The position numbers were made by a program, and so were the translations under genes. The notes beneath the pieces are model-generated. The model did no database searches, was not told where the DNA came from, and worked only from the letters and a program-made list of their open reading frames with translations. Positions 34,086 through 45,475 of a DNA stretch of 64,000 nt are shown piece after piece (the stretch's first letter is position 1; each line of letters begins with the position of its first letter). This stretch comes from Trichoplusia ni (lineage: Eukaryota; Arthropoda; Insecta; Lepidoptera; Noctuidae), in NCBI RefSeq assembly GCF_003590095.1, contig NC_039478.1, forward strand, positions 3,162,001 to 3,226,000, in the 5' to 3' direction.

Positions 34086-36353
34086 TAAATATTTAGGTAC
34101 CATAAAAACCTGAAAACATTTTTCATCATCTTGATCTCGTATTGCAATGTCATCTGGCGGTCATCAATTGTTTTTGTAAAAACAAAACTAGCTTAAACAA
34201 TGTCTTTTTTTCTAGTTCATCCCACGGAGTAATAATTTTAAACAAAAGATTTAATATTAATAATAGTATTTAACATAATAATTTATTCTTAATGAAGCCA
34301 AGCTTGAAGATTAATTAACATTAAGTCACCACGTTGTTACTACCTGAATAGTTAGAGCTTTGCTGGCTTAGCTCTCGCTAGTAAAATATTTGTCTTGTAT
34401 AAACCCAGTTCTGCATATACTAGTAACGCCATCTCGTGGCATGTTAATTAAAAGTGTTAACTTAAAAATATTGAGCGTATGTAGGATAAATATTTTCAGC
34501 ACGTTATTTTTTTATTTTATTGAAACAGCGTGTGAGTTATTTAATGATAAATCTCAATAAAAAAATTACTACTACAGAATACAAGTTTCTCCAGGAATTA
34601 CATTTTCTACGTGTTTTTATGTCACCCTACTCGCTCAATATTCAGGAAATAGTTCTGAGTATGAAGTGATGACGTCATCAGAGAAAAAATAGAGTTCTTG
34701 ACACATTAATTTATGACCAGATGACCGTATTCCACACAATACTCCATCTAGCTATTGTATTAGAGACAATAGCCAGAAATTGCTACTTAATGCTGTGCCA
34801 CATTTTTCGGTTCAAAAAATATGAAAACTACTGGCATGAATCGATTGAATTATTAAAAAATAAAACTTGGTAAGTAACAGTAGATGTTCATTTTTCAAAC
34901 AAAACTTCAACGTATTCGGCCTTTTTTGTTTTTGCTTATCTACTTGAAGACACGGTACTTGTAGATCTGGCTTGTATTCTAAATATAAGCCAGACCTGTC
35001 CACTTCTTTTCAAGGAGGTTGTCTACACAGAGGTTAATGTTGAAAAAAAATGTCGAAAAGGCGACTTAAAAAAAACAGCTTTCGACGGTCAGGACTCAAC
35101 AGAGTAATATAGAATTAGAAAGAGAATTTTGAATATTTTTGTAACGTTACTCTTAACCTCTTTTTACTGTACTTTACAATATAAAACCTTCTATAAGCCA
35201 ACAATTAAATTAATTGTCTATCAATTATATTTCATTATCTAACCAAATAACTTTAACAAGGAGAATCTCCAAGAAAATGGGATACGGAAGAAAAATCAAT
35301 CGTACTCTAGATATACTTTACTAGGAGGATACCTTTTAAAAATGAAACAAAAATTATGACAAAAAAATCTAAATACGTAGGTGGAGGATAAATCTACTAC
35401 CGTATAGGTTAAGGACAATAGCCCTTTACAAACGTCTTTTGTTAGTTTAAACAATGATATCAACCTAGAACACATCCAGATTGACAAGCACTCTCCTTGC
35501 ACCCATGTACTGACTACTGCTAAGGAAAAATATACCTTTTGCAAGTTCCCTTATCACTTTTATTGCTTGACTGTCACCTGGAAGCCATGGACTCGATTCA
35601 TGGACCTTCCAGAACTTTTCACCTCAAATGTCTAATGAGCATACGGACTCGTTTTCTCTAGGTAATAAATAAGAATGGTTATCAGTTGTCCGAATACCAC
35701 AATGCAGGTATGCAATGATACCAGATGGCCATGTGTGTATGTAGAATATTTTGTTATACACATACTCGCTCGGCCACAAAGGAATGCATATTATTATTGA
35801 ATATATTAACAGAAACGAAGGTGAAGTGAGCGTAGCAACAAAACAATTTATAACAATTTAACAAACATTATGTCCAGATTATATAGCAATTTACTGAAGA
35901 AAAATAACAATAAAACGATATCCTGTTAATTATAACAAGAATAATTATGTTATGTGAGAAAATAACACAATGGGCTGACAATCTGTAGACGGTCTTGTAT
36001 TACATGGCATATATTATGTACAGCCGCCCTCCTAAGTTTGAACAATAAAAGGAAAATTCAACCTTAAGTCAATCGTCATAGAGTCGGTAATAAAATCAAT
36101 CTGTTTTTCCTCGTGTGGTCCATTGTAGCATTGCCTAATGATAGTATTACGGGATATCAAGATGAAGCTATTAAAGGCTTGTAGAACGTTGGTTTTAACG
36201 CCCAAATCCCCTTGACCGAGAAGATTAGTACTTAAAGCCCATTTGCTTATTAGATATTGTGTGCAGTATAAAAAATGTACTTATTAAAAAAACAATTCAT
36301 GTACATATCTACTTAACTATGTAAAAATAATGTGGTGTTTCTTTTTGTTGCAG
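34086..36353. other. Unassigned AT-rich DNA
   Basis: No gene or repeat recognised. Short minus-strand frames at 34,812-35,003 and 35,296-35,544 show no family features. Confidence 0.35.
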
Positions 36354-36855
36354 GTAGGCGAGATTCATCCGTTCTCCTCAAAATAATTCGTCTCCAAAAA
36401 TAAGTGCCTGAAAGATTTGAAGCGGTGAAGAAGAAGTGATTTTGAAAAGTATTGCAATGACATTTCTCTGTCACGAGATCTCAGATCACTTATTAAAACG
36501 AAATGTCAATTCCATACATTCCTGTCATTTACTTAGGGTTAGGTAGTAGAAATGTCATTTTCTACGTGACCAGGTTTGTAGAGTTGTCCACGACCTAGGA
36601 AAGCTAGCGTCAAGTATGTGTATTTGTTTATACATATTCCTTCTTTCCAATTTGAATGACATCTATTGCTGTCAAATTGGAATCTTGTGTTCGTTACCGC
36701 GATGAAGCCCACTAAGTTAGGAAGCGAAGTATAATATAAATACCAGTGTATTCATATACGCAAGGTGCACATTATGTAATGTGTACTTTGGCGAGGTATT
36801 GTAGTGATCTGAAAATACTGTGATGATGATAAAATAAACCACGTTTAATTTCATT
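36354..36855 (+). other. Candidate alternative terminal exon (speculative)
   Basis: 'tttctttttgttgcag' at 36,338-36,353 is a strong acceptor-like tract. If the exon opens in phase 0 it reads VGEIHPFSSK and stops at 36,384-36,386. AATAAA follows at 36,833-36,838, giving a plausible 3' UTR of about 450 nt. An imperfect hairpin (TTCCAATTTGA...TCAAATTGGAA, 36,645-36,682) lies inside. Only ten codons are involved, so chance is likely. Confidence 0.2.
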
Positions 36856-39489
36856 TAAACGAGAGATTAATTCATTATTCCTGCTGCTTCAACTTGAAAT
36901 AGACATTATAAGGTACATAGCACCGTTGCCGGCTAGTCTAAAGCGTCCATCAATTCTTTTCATACATATTTTCCTTATTGATTTAACAAATTTAATGAAT
37001 ACAAAAAAATGCGTAGGATGTTATTGTTACGGTTTGCGTCAATAATTCTCTTTGGATCGCTAGGAATTTGCTCTCTCTCGAGAGGTGCGAAGGAGGTTTA
37101 TTTTGCAAGTTAATTAGGCATCCCATTATACCATTGTTAATTGATTGATACCGTTACCGGGGTATATGACCTGACGTTGATTCAACTATTGCTTTGAGAA
37201 TTTGCGTGTCATTTCATATATGAATATTTTAATGTGTTTTTGTACGGTGCTATTGACAGAGTGTGAGAAAATATTTATTGGAATTATGAAATTGAGTCTT
37301 ATTGCTTTGTATTGAAGCAAAGTTTATGTAAATAAATGATTGATAATACAATAATCAGTTTGGTTAATGGTCATTCAGACAAGTTTTATATTTTGCAATG
37401 TTAGTATTGAATCAAATTATTTAAAGCATATTCACTGGCAAAAATATTTTCATGTTCATCTAATTCCAATATGATTCCAATTTTATGATCATGTTTTTAT
37501 TTTCACCTGTTTTCAACATGATTCCAGTCTTAAAAATCAAACTTATATTTTTTTTCTCCATTTAATTTAAAAAAATCAATCCATTAACCACGCTGTATCA
37601 AACAATACAAAAAGAAACCTGTATTCAACCTCTGTTCACATATTCACAAAAATACTATTTCACATTCTATACTCATACCCACACTTTGAGTACAAGAGTG
37701 CGGCCGTTTGAGTGTCGAGTCCTCTCATGTCAGTCGTCGCAAGCCGTGTCAATCGAATGAGATTCAGTCCCACAAAAGATCAGAACCTACTTGTTGCACT
37801 TTTCTCACAGACAAGAGTTTTTAACGCCTTTCAAGCGTAGGAAAGACTCTACTTACATGCACTATTCAGAATACTTTGGTATACGTTCGTTGTATACTTA
37901 CTCCTAAACTGTGTAAAAGTTTTTGATATGGTTGTATTTATATTTTTAATATTTAAAACTCAGTAAGTAGTAAATACAATAAAATCTGGTTGGTATAGTT
38001 AAGCGGCAAAACTTGATTTATTCAAACGTTATGTACTCGTGTATTTGTTTTTAAATGTATAAATGGATAAGGAATTATAGATTGATGGATCAAAAGAACA
38101 AAAAGTAATATTATAGGTAATATAAAGAGTGCTAAAATTATATTCAGAATAAGGCAAAACAAATGACCTATACACTTTGTAATAATCTTTCAGGGGATTA
38201 CAACTTACACCGTTTTTCGTGGAATTCTTCTAAGACCACATCTAACACTTTATTTTGTCTGATTCTTTCATTACAAATTGCAATAAGCCGTATATATTAT
38301 GATATTCGCTTCGGCTATCTGAATCGACCCCAACGCCATCTAGTTTGGCAACAGGAGTCAAATTCTTTCAAACCTAGACGATGATGCTCATGTACTGTGT
38401 TGTACAAATGAGCTTTAAAAATGAGGTTTCGAGTATTACTTGATAGCGTTTTTTGTCACTGAATTTAATTCTATTAGTTGGGACGTTTTTACGAAGATGC
38501 TAGCCGAAGAAGAAGCTATACCCAAAAGCTACTGAATAACTAATCACAAAACAAAAACACTTTTGAGAAAGTTTCAATTTTTTTATGAAATAATACATTT
38601 TGCTATCGAATTATTGCTACTTAACTTAGTCGAGGTGCTATATGGCAACTTAATCAACTAATAATTAAAAAAAAAGACACGACGCCCGATTAGGGACCTA
38701 CCATTATCTCATAATCTAAATCTTGCAGTTGTTAAAGCGAGAAAACTCTAAACAACGTATATGGGCTTCTCTTTCAAACTACAACATATAAAAGGCGGTG
38801 ATAGGCCTCTGATTAACATATTAAATAGGTCATCGTGTCACTCTATCAACCTGATTGTTGGGAAACTCTATGAAAGGGAATAATTATGCGATATTTAGGA
38901 CGACACAATACATGCATTGTTGGAAGGATGCTGTTTTAATGATGTGGAAAATTTGCAGCCATTATTTAGAAACTAGATACACGGTGGAGCGATAAACTTT
39001 TTATCGGAAAACTGTGGATCGGCGCATTGCTCACTCTTAACTTTAAATGACTCTACAAAAGCTTTATCACATTTTGATCAATGGTTTAGGAGGGTAAGAG
39101 CACAATGCCGTTTATTCTCCACAGATAGAGCACGTAGGAATAGTTGAAAGGTGCAACGAAGATGAATTAATGTTCAGTGCAATCATAACCTATAGAAAGA
39201 TGTACTTGGCATCTCAATTTTCTAAAAAATAAAAGCATATTTAAGTTAAGGAAATGTATTAAGGTACGTATTCACATTCGGATATAGAAAAGCCATTAAA
39301 TCACAATAAACATCAATACATTAAAAAAAAAAACAACGGAACCATAGAAACATCTCTTAAGTCTAATGACCATAACTCGAAGCGGGTCGTGAGGTCATTG
39401 ACACAAACGTATGGTAAATTTGAAGGCCTCTCTATAAACAGTGACGCGGAAATAAACAAACTATTAAAAACTATTACGATGCTCTCTCT
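36856..39489. other. Unassigned DNA
   Basis: No gene recognised. A mixed-composition stretch at 37,690-37,790 contains two TCAGT initiator-like strings, but no TATA box or exon follows. The frame at 38,163-38,384 is not recognised. Confidence 0.35.
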
Positions 39490-39700
39490 ATCTAGTAATT
39501 TTTTTCGTTAGGATGCATTGATGTTTGTTCCTCTTTCACCCAAAAATCACTGAGAGGATTTAGACGAAACTTGATACACAGATTGTTTATAACCAGGATT
39601 AGCACATAGGATGGTGATTGATTTATTTTTGTCCCGATTTTATTTTCCCGTGAGATCATTTTCAATCCAATTGGCATTTATTCATCGGCCACGATTAATA
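39490..39700 (+). mobile_element. Eroded Helitron interior, family C-like
   Basis: 'gatgtttgttcctctttcac', 'aatcactgagaggatttaga', 'gaaacttgatacacagattg' and 'gcacataggatggtgattga' follow the same order as family C copies ('gatgtttgttactctttcac', 'aaactactgaatggatttca', 'aacacatagg'). Neither terminus is recognisable. Old copy. Confidence 0.5.
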
Positions 39701-39970
39701 GCGAAATTGAGACATCCAGAAATTTCCATTTTACAAATAAGTATTCTTCCTATAGAACTATTGATTTCCTGTTTCTATGATAAATTCATGTACCAAGTAA
39801 ATCTACGTGTCTTTCTATAATTACATGTTACACTAAAACAATAATAAATATGCTTTAAAAAGGTTCAAGCAAGGTATTAAGAAATAAAAAACGTGTTAAA
39901 TTACAATCAACTTTGATACTTAAAATCATAAGTAATATACTGCTGTACCCACAAAACGCCATTACATTTA

Positions 39971-39998
39971 CAGTGGGTGGCCAAATTATTATACTCAT
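39971..39998 (+). repeat. Left terminal inverted repeat of the Tc1-like element
   Basis: 28 bp starting CAGTGGGTGGCC and ending 'atactcat'. It matches the complement of 41,658-41,685 at all but the second base. The preceding TA is the target site. Confidence 0.9.
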
Positions 39999-40256
39999 GA
40001 GCTTTTTTCGAAGATAATTCATTTTTCTCAAAGTTTCTGTAAATTCTAGAAGCATTTAACCTTTTCTTCGAATAGTTTTTGATTTCTTATGTATTCTTCT
40101 ACATTTTTAAGTTGGCAACACTGCTTCAAACATTTTTTTTTTTAAGTGACAGCTGTTTATAAGACGGCCATCTTGTAGCCCATTTCTTTTCGGTGTCTCG
40201 CTAAGATAACACGTGGCAAAATAAAAGGATTTTGCAATCAAAGCTGTTGATTTAAG

Positions 40257-40368
40257 GTGAGTGTGTTTTGCCAAAATTATTACTATTCGTTTTTTTAGTA
40301 TATTTTTTCTTATTTCGTTGTTGTTTTTTAATTTTGGATTTCATAACCTAACATGTTGCTAATTTTAG
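40257..40368 (+). other. Likely 5' UTR intron of the Tc1-like transposase gene
   Basis: The donor TTTAAG|GTGAGTG at 40,257 is close to ideal. The 112-nt segment is T-rich and ends GCTAATTTTAG at 40,368, two bases before the transposase ATG at 40,371. Removing it would also remove an upstream in-frame ATG at 40,353. Inferred from splice-site sequence only. Confidence 0.55.
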
Positions 40369-40370
40369 CC

Positions 40371-41484
40371 ATGGGAAAGATTTCGGACATTTCTCCTAAG
40401 AAACGATCGGAAATAAAAACACTTTTAAGTCACACCAGCCATTCTCAACGGAAAATAGCGGAATTGGCAGGTGTTTCGCAGTCTACAGTCCGCAATATAA
40501 AAAGATTGACCGACGAAAACAAATCGTTATCGCCAAGACGTATCGGTAAATGCGGAAGAAAACGTCTAACAACTCTTCGAACTGAAAGAGAAATCCGGCG
40601 AATAGCCGTCGGGAATCGCAGAAAGCCGCGGAAAGTCATAAAAGTCTTGTTGGATGATGCTGACGTAAAATTATCAGACCGAACGTTACGACGCCGGCTG
40701 AAAGAAATGAATTTCAGTTGCCGTCGACCTCTGAAAAAGCCAAAGTTAACCAAAGCGACGCGTGCTAAACGGCTAGAATTTGCTAAAATGCATAAACATT
40801 GGAGTGTAGAAGACTGGGAGAAGGTAAACATGCGTTACAAAATATATTTTGTAAAATAAAAATAAAATTGTTCATTTCAAAATGATACTGTTGGTATTTC
40901 AGGTCTGTTTTTCCGACGAATCGTCTATCCAGATTCTCCAGGATAATTCACAGTTTGTTCGACGCAGGCCTCATGAAAAATTTGATGAAAATTGCGTTGT
41001 AGAAAGGGTAAAACACCCCCCGTCTGTAATGATATGGGGCGTGATAAGCTCGAAAGGGAACGGTCGGCTGCATTTGGTCGAAGGTACTATGCGCCAAGAC
41101 CAATATTTACGAGTTTTACAGACTCGTCTGATACCACAAATGGCAGAGTGGTATCCTAATGGTGACTGCATCTTCATGCAAGACTCGGCGCCTTGCCATA
41201 AAGCTAAAAAAGTCATGAAATTTTTGAAAGAGAACAATATAACACTTTTGGATTGGCCTGGCAATTCGCCAGACCTTAACCCTATAGAAAATATCTGGGC
41301 AGCATTAAAAAAAGAAATTTGCAAAGAAAAAATAATAACAAACAAAAGAGAATTAAATGAAAAAATTATAAAAGCATGGCACAACACACCTGCGCTACAA
41401 GAAATTTCAAGAAAGTGCATTGCGAGCATGCCGCAACGTATTCGAAGTGTAATAGCTCAAAAAGGAGGATTTACAAAATATTGA
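40371..41484 (+). CDS. Tc1-like transposase, DD34E, spliced (344 aa)
   Basis: Two exons, 40,371-40,823 (151 codons) and 40,903-41,484 (193 codons plus stop), joined in phase 0 across a 79-nt GT-AG intron. The product starts MGKISDISPKK, preferred over the ATG at 40,353 because of the family N terminus and strong context (gccATGG). Residues about 1-110 hold the paired-like helix-turn-helix DNA-binding region (SQRKIAELAGVSQSTVRNI) and a GRKR basic motif in place of the usual GRPR. The joined exons read DWEK|VCFSDESSIQ, the normal Tc1 context of the first catalytic Asp. The second Asp is in FMQDSAPCH and the Glu in NPIENIW, with 34 residues between them. It should catalyse cut-and-paste transposition at TA sites. 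The length is typical of the family. Confidence 0.9.
40824..40902 (+). other. Coding-region intron of the Tc1-like transposase
   Basis: GAGAAG|GTAAACATGCG at the donor, and 'gttggtatttcag|gtctg' at the acceptor, 79 nt. The interior is AT-rich and contains an in-frame stop (40,857-40,859), so unspliced mRNA can only make the N-terminal DNA-binding half. Splicing restores the conserved sequence around FSDES exactly. Confidence 0.85.
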
Positions 41485-41657
41485 ATTTATCTTTTTGGAG
41501 CCTTCCCTTTCATAAATAAAATATTATTTTCGAACCATTTTTGTTTCATTTGACTATTAATAAGTTACATTAATTATTAACATTGTAATTAAAACGTTAC
41601 CATAGGTTTCATAGTAAAGTAAGTGGTAAAGAACTCACGAAAGATAGATTTTTATAA

Positions 41658-41685
41658 ATGAGTATAATAATTTGGCCACCCACAG
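41658..41685 (-). repeat. Right terminal inverted repeat of the Tc1-like element
   Basis: Complement of the left terminal repeat, ending 'ggccacccacag' before TA, with one mismatch at the second base from the end. Confidence 0.9.
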
Positions 41686-41687
41686 TA

Positions 41688-43298
41688 CAAACATTTAGCG
41701 AACACATTCTCAAACACGACGTAACAATTCGATCCCAATCTCATCGATGTGTATTCATGACGTCACTTCGGCAAACGTGTTACATATGTGTGTCGCGTGA
41801 TCACGTGATCGCAATACGTAATACCCGAGCCCCGAAGTGAACGACAGTCTTAGGTTAATGCTCTCCATACACAGAATCTTCACAATTTATTAAGACTTTA
41901 TAGATCAATGGAACTTATTAAAGCAGTACTAGTTGCTCTGCCATGTCAATGGTCGTTGATTCTAATCCGCGCAACCACTTACGTATTTTCGAATTAATGT
42001 GTGTGTTACAAAGTTTTATCTCGGTAAATGAGCCGGCTTAAACTCTAACTTCAGATTGTACATCAACCATACATTAAGAAAAAAATAAGAGAATATTGAA
42101 AAAGCGAATTCTACTGCCACAATACTTGCCATTTTCACTATGTAAACACTCACACGCTGTCTTCAGTCAAAGAAGTCAAAATACAGTTTAATATCGTCAC
42201 CCTGCTACATAGTTCGCGTAGTCTGCCAAAACGGGTGCAATGAAATTAAAAAAAAATAAAATTCAATATTCCTCCATAATTCCCATTCAAGATTTATCAA
42301 TACCAATTCGCTCTTAAAATGATACTGACCTCGCATTTGAGCGTAAAAAAGTTCATTAATGTACCCGTCTCTAGTAACTGCTGTTAACAGAAAGAGACAT
42401 CATGAAACTTAGAAGCGACTTTCAACTGTTTGAAATTCGGTATCCGTCCACAAAGCCCGTGAATGTGGATAAACGTGAAACTTCCAAATAAGAGCAAAAG
42501 AGATAGCAACAGCCTATTCATCCCATCCAAACATTTTCGTAAGACGGTACGAAAACGTGTCAACAGGTGTCAAATACGCTACTACGCGATTCATAAAAAT
42601 GTACTACACAAGAATGTTTAGCGTGCCAATTGTAGGAGTAGTAAGTAGTAACAATAGTATGCACGACAACTGAAGTTCTTATTTAATAAGTAACGTTGAA
42701 AAATGTTTTATTTGAATCGAAGGATATCTTGGTTGACTTCATAATGAATTGTGATTTTTAAATACACTGCTGAATGCATTCTAAAATATAATGCTTATCG
42801 AAATGTTCTATTATATACCTGTACGAAAACGAAACACTACTTTTTAATCAATTGTAATTAATCAATAAAAATATGTTGTATATTTTAAAGCATCTCTTTA
42901 AAGTCATTTTATAATAGCTGTTTTCGCTTTGAAGATTTCAGCATACATTTATGACCAACATTTGAACAAAATAAATAACAATAGTTAATTAACATCACAG
43001 TTACTTACAAAGTAATTGATTTCCTTAGAAAGCGTAGGATTTGCAATATCCGCGACCGACTGTCCGTTTGTTATCGACAACAGTCTTCACACTCACTCAG
43101 TGGCTGCAAGCCTGACAGTTGAAACCAGTTTCATTTCTTGATTACGGCTGCTAATTGTATTTGCCCTATGCCTACAGCTTCAATTATTCACACCACTTTA
43201 CCATTTTTTTGTGAATTATTATCATTAATTATTTATTTACAGATTATTTGTTAATTGTAACTGCATTAAAATAAAAGTTGAATGTATAAATACGACTG
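41688..43298. other. Unassigned DNA
   Basis: No gene or repeat recognised. A 12-bp palindrome GATCACGTGATC with a CACGTG E-box lies at 41,799-41,810. Confidence 0.35.
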
Positions 43299-43445
43299 CA
43301 CGGATAGCCGAGTGGCTGAGGTCACCTCGCCAGACCCACTGAGCGCATCGTGTCGCGGGTTCGATCCCCGCGTAGGACAAATATTTTTGTGATCCACGAA
43401 TGCTTGTTTGGGTGTTCGTGCATGTGATTTGTATGTTTGTTCGGT
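43299..43445 (+). repeat. tRNA-derived SINE, subfamily A (well preserved)
   Basis: The head 'cacggatagccgagtggctg' contains an A box; 'cgggttcgatccccgcg' is a perfect B box, followed by 'taggacaaatatttttgtga', 'tccacgaatgcttgtttggg' and 'catgtgatttgtatgtttg'. The tRNA-like head with an unrelated 3' part and no open frame is the SINE layout. This is the best copy of subfamily A in the window. Confidence 0.8.
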
Positions 43446-44214
43446 CTTACTTTAATAGATCGAAATTTCCATTCATATTCATAAAATGATTCCAAAATAT
43501 CCGTGTTTTCTCGAGTTTCCAATGCTTGTTGTTTTTTAAATATTAATCACAATGCAATTTTCTACAAATTACTAGAATAATTATATTTTAATGATTGGTT
43601 GGTTAGCTAATATCCTTATTTTCATTCTAATGTTACGTCCGTTCGTCTCGCCGGCATCGAGATGAGCCGCGCGGATATCGACCCACCCCACTGGCCGCCA
43701 CCCGCTATAACACGACCAAACGAATGGGTAGATTTCTCCTAACGAATAGTCGTAGCGTTTATACACGTTTAGTTTTAGTTGGGTTATAACGAAATAGAAG
43801 CATTTTCTGCCTTTAAAAAAATACGCCAGTGAAAAAGTGACTTAAAGTTTTTAATGTTTTTACTACATAAGATCAGCTTTTTTCAAGGAGCTTTATGAAA
43901 TAAAATAGTTCGCAAAACGGAGCCGGAGATGTAAAACTATTTAAAATAATTTCAAGAGGTAGGTACTATGCTATAGTAGTATTTTGATTACACTATTTTA
44001 GAAGATTGTACGACATATTTATCTGACGCAAAACAGATCCGAAACAATCGAATCACTTTTGTAGCAACTGATAAAAGATGAAATGTGAAAAATTAATTGA
44101 AAAATGGTTTAACATTTTGGTCTTTATTTTTAAAACTGACTCTTGCGCTAATGAACCTAATCTTCGTATTTCTTGGGTTAAGAAACATTCAAAATTCACT
44201 TCATAATAACAGTT

Positions 44215-44357
44215 TTAGAACCATCATTAAAATCTGTTCACCACACAAATAGTTGGGGTCCGAAGTGACTACTTCGGACCCCAACTATTTGTCGAACCCG
44301 GGACATGTTGCGCACGAAGGTCATTAGCGTGGTGACCTATACTAGTCGGTTATCAAT
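44215..44357 (-). repeat. tRNA-derived SINE, subfamily A, with inserted hairpin
   Basis: On the minus strand the head 'cgactagtataggtcaccac' is followed by a B box 'cccgggttcgac'. Then comes CAAATA, where the family normally continues directly to TTTG. Here a 36-nt inverted-repeat segment separates CAAATA from TATTTGTGTGGTGAACAG. The copy is otherwise ordinary though its 3' end fades out near 44,215. Confidence 0.65.
44245..44292. repeat. Perfect 22-bp-arm hairpin inside a SINE
   Basis: Arms at 44,245-44,266 and 44,271-44,292 are exact complements (ACAAATAGTTGGGGTCCGAA and onward) around a four-base loop GACT. The outer bases are the SINE's own CAAATA/TATTTG palindrome. The inner GTTGGGGTCCGAAGT and its complement are foreign to the family. 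Confidence 0.9.
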
Positions 44358-45344
44358 GCAGTCATTTTCGAATAAAATAATCATAAATGCCATTGAAAAT
44401 GAGTCGATAAAGTACTAAGGCCGCAGTCGTCTTTAAACGTTGTGCATAGGCCGTACGACCGCGTTCAGATGTTTACAATAGACATTCCTAGAACTCTTTT
44501 TACTAAACATTAATCAGGAAAAGGAGTTTGAATATCATGGACGATAGTTTAGTCCCAGCTACGCGTAATATATTTGTAGTTAAAGATATACAAGATGTAA
44601 AGAAATGCTTGGACATGTTGGTCACAACTATTTTTAGAGAAACACGTAAATTATTAAAACTAACTTAAATTCTAGCGTAAGACATGGTAATTTAAAACTA
44701 AAAAAATAATAGTTTATAATAACGTAAGTTTTGTCTTCATTTGATATAGGTAGCTTAAGAAAGAAGACAACCTCGATCTTCTGTTCATTTCGGGAAGCTA
44801 TATTTTATTTTTCTATAAGGACTCCTCTCTGGTCCAACTCTCTAAGGTTTATTTTTCTGTCGCGTGAGGTTTCATTTAAGTCTCATCCACAAAGACACCT
44901 GACTCAGGCAAAGCATTCTTCGACCACACAAACGCTTGTGTTGTATTTCATATTCAAAATTGTCGTTAAAAGAGTGCGATGCTAAGATATAGACATACAT
45001 ACTAACAAACACGCCAAACCATTACCCTAGCGACTCAGTTAAATTAAAATATACCTTAAGTAAAAGGCATATGACACATATTAAATACACGTGTCTTGCA
45101 ATAATTTAAGTACAGAATTCCTGGAGACGCTGTGACACAAAGAGTCCTAGATCCGTGGTTTACTGGCCTGCGCGTGCGCCGCTCGCCCGCCACACATACT
45201 TGACCACCTTAGGCAGTGACGCAAGGTAGAGGTGACAGCGGTACCACGAAATATGTTATTATGTTCGATGAGTATACATTTATGAATTATTGGTTTTTTT
45301 GTCCAAACCCGCGTGTTGATTTTGAAAATGGTATTTTTGTAAGA
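44358..45344. other. Unassigned DNA with a GC-rich patch
   Basis: No gene recognised. A GC-rich patch at 45,160-45,200 includes 'ggcctgcgcgtgcgccgctc', reminiscent of promoter-type sequence, but no exon can be attached. Confidence 0.3.
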
Positions 45345-45475
45345 ATAAAAACGAGCAAACGACTTCAAATAAAACTGCTAAGAAAATCAACAAAATCGGT
45401 TCATACTGTACGAAGTTCTAAGGTAACAAACATTAAAAACAAATCGGTTAACAGACTGACACCTTTTTATTTAAA
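45345..45475 (+). repeat. LINE 3'-tail repeat, copy 1
   Basis: 'aaaaacgagcaaacgacttc', 'acaaaatcggttcatactgt', 'acgaagttctaaggtaacaa' and 'acattaaaaac' match in order the tail at 52,433-52,590. I recall 'ggttcatccagt...gaagttat...gtaacaaacataaaaaa' as a common 3' end of moth LINEs, possibly RTE type. No coding part remains. Confidence 0.55.

Larger units (their letters stand above)
39971..41685 (+). mobile_element. Complete Tc1-like DNA transposon
   Basis: 1,715 bp between TA dinucleotides (39,969-39,970 and 41,686-41,687), the expected target duplication. The terminal inverted repeats, CAGTGGGTGGCCAAATTATT onward, are 28 bp (39,971-39,998 and 41,658-41,685) with a single mismatch at the second base. 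Between them lies one transposase gene in the same orientation, with a likely untranslated first exon, an intron in the 5' UTR and a second intron in the coding region. AATAAA follows the stop at 41,515-41,520. The transposase frame is intact once the intron is removed, so the copy could be recent and active. Confidence 0.92.

Noticed and set aside
39855..40055. Minus-strand frame containing MSIIIWPPTV, and its echo at 41,658-41,840 on the plus strand
   Set aside because: Both are translations of the Tc1 terminal inverted repeats, which explains the shared peptide.
40353..41484. Reading the Tc1 transposase as a pseudogene broken by a stop
   Set aside because: The break coincides with a clean GT-AG intron in phase 0, and joining the exons restores the conserved sequence around the first catalytic Asp, so a spliced gene is the better explanation.
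41799..41810. GATCACGTGATC palindrome with E-box
   Set aside because: A 12-bp palindrome in 64 kb is not remarkable, and no promoter or exon is nearby.
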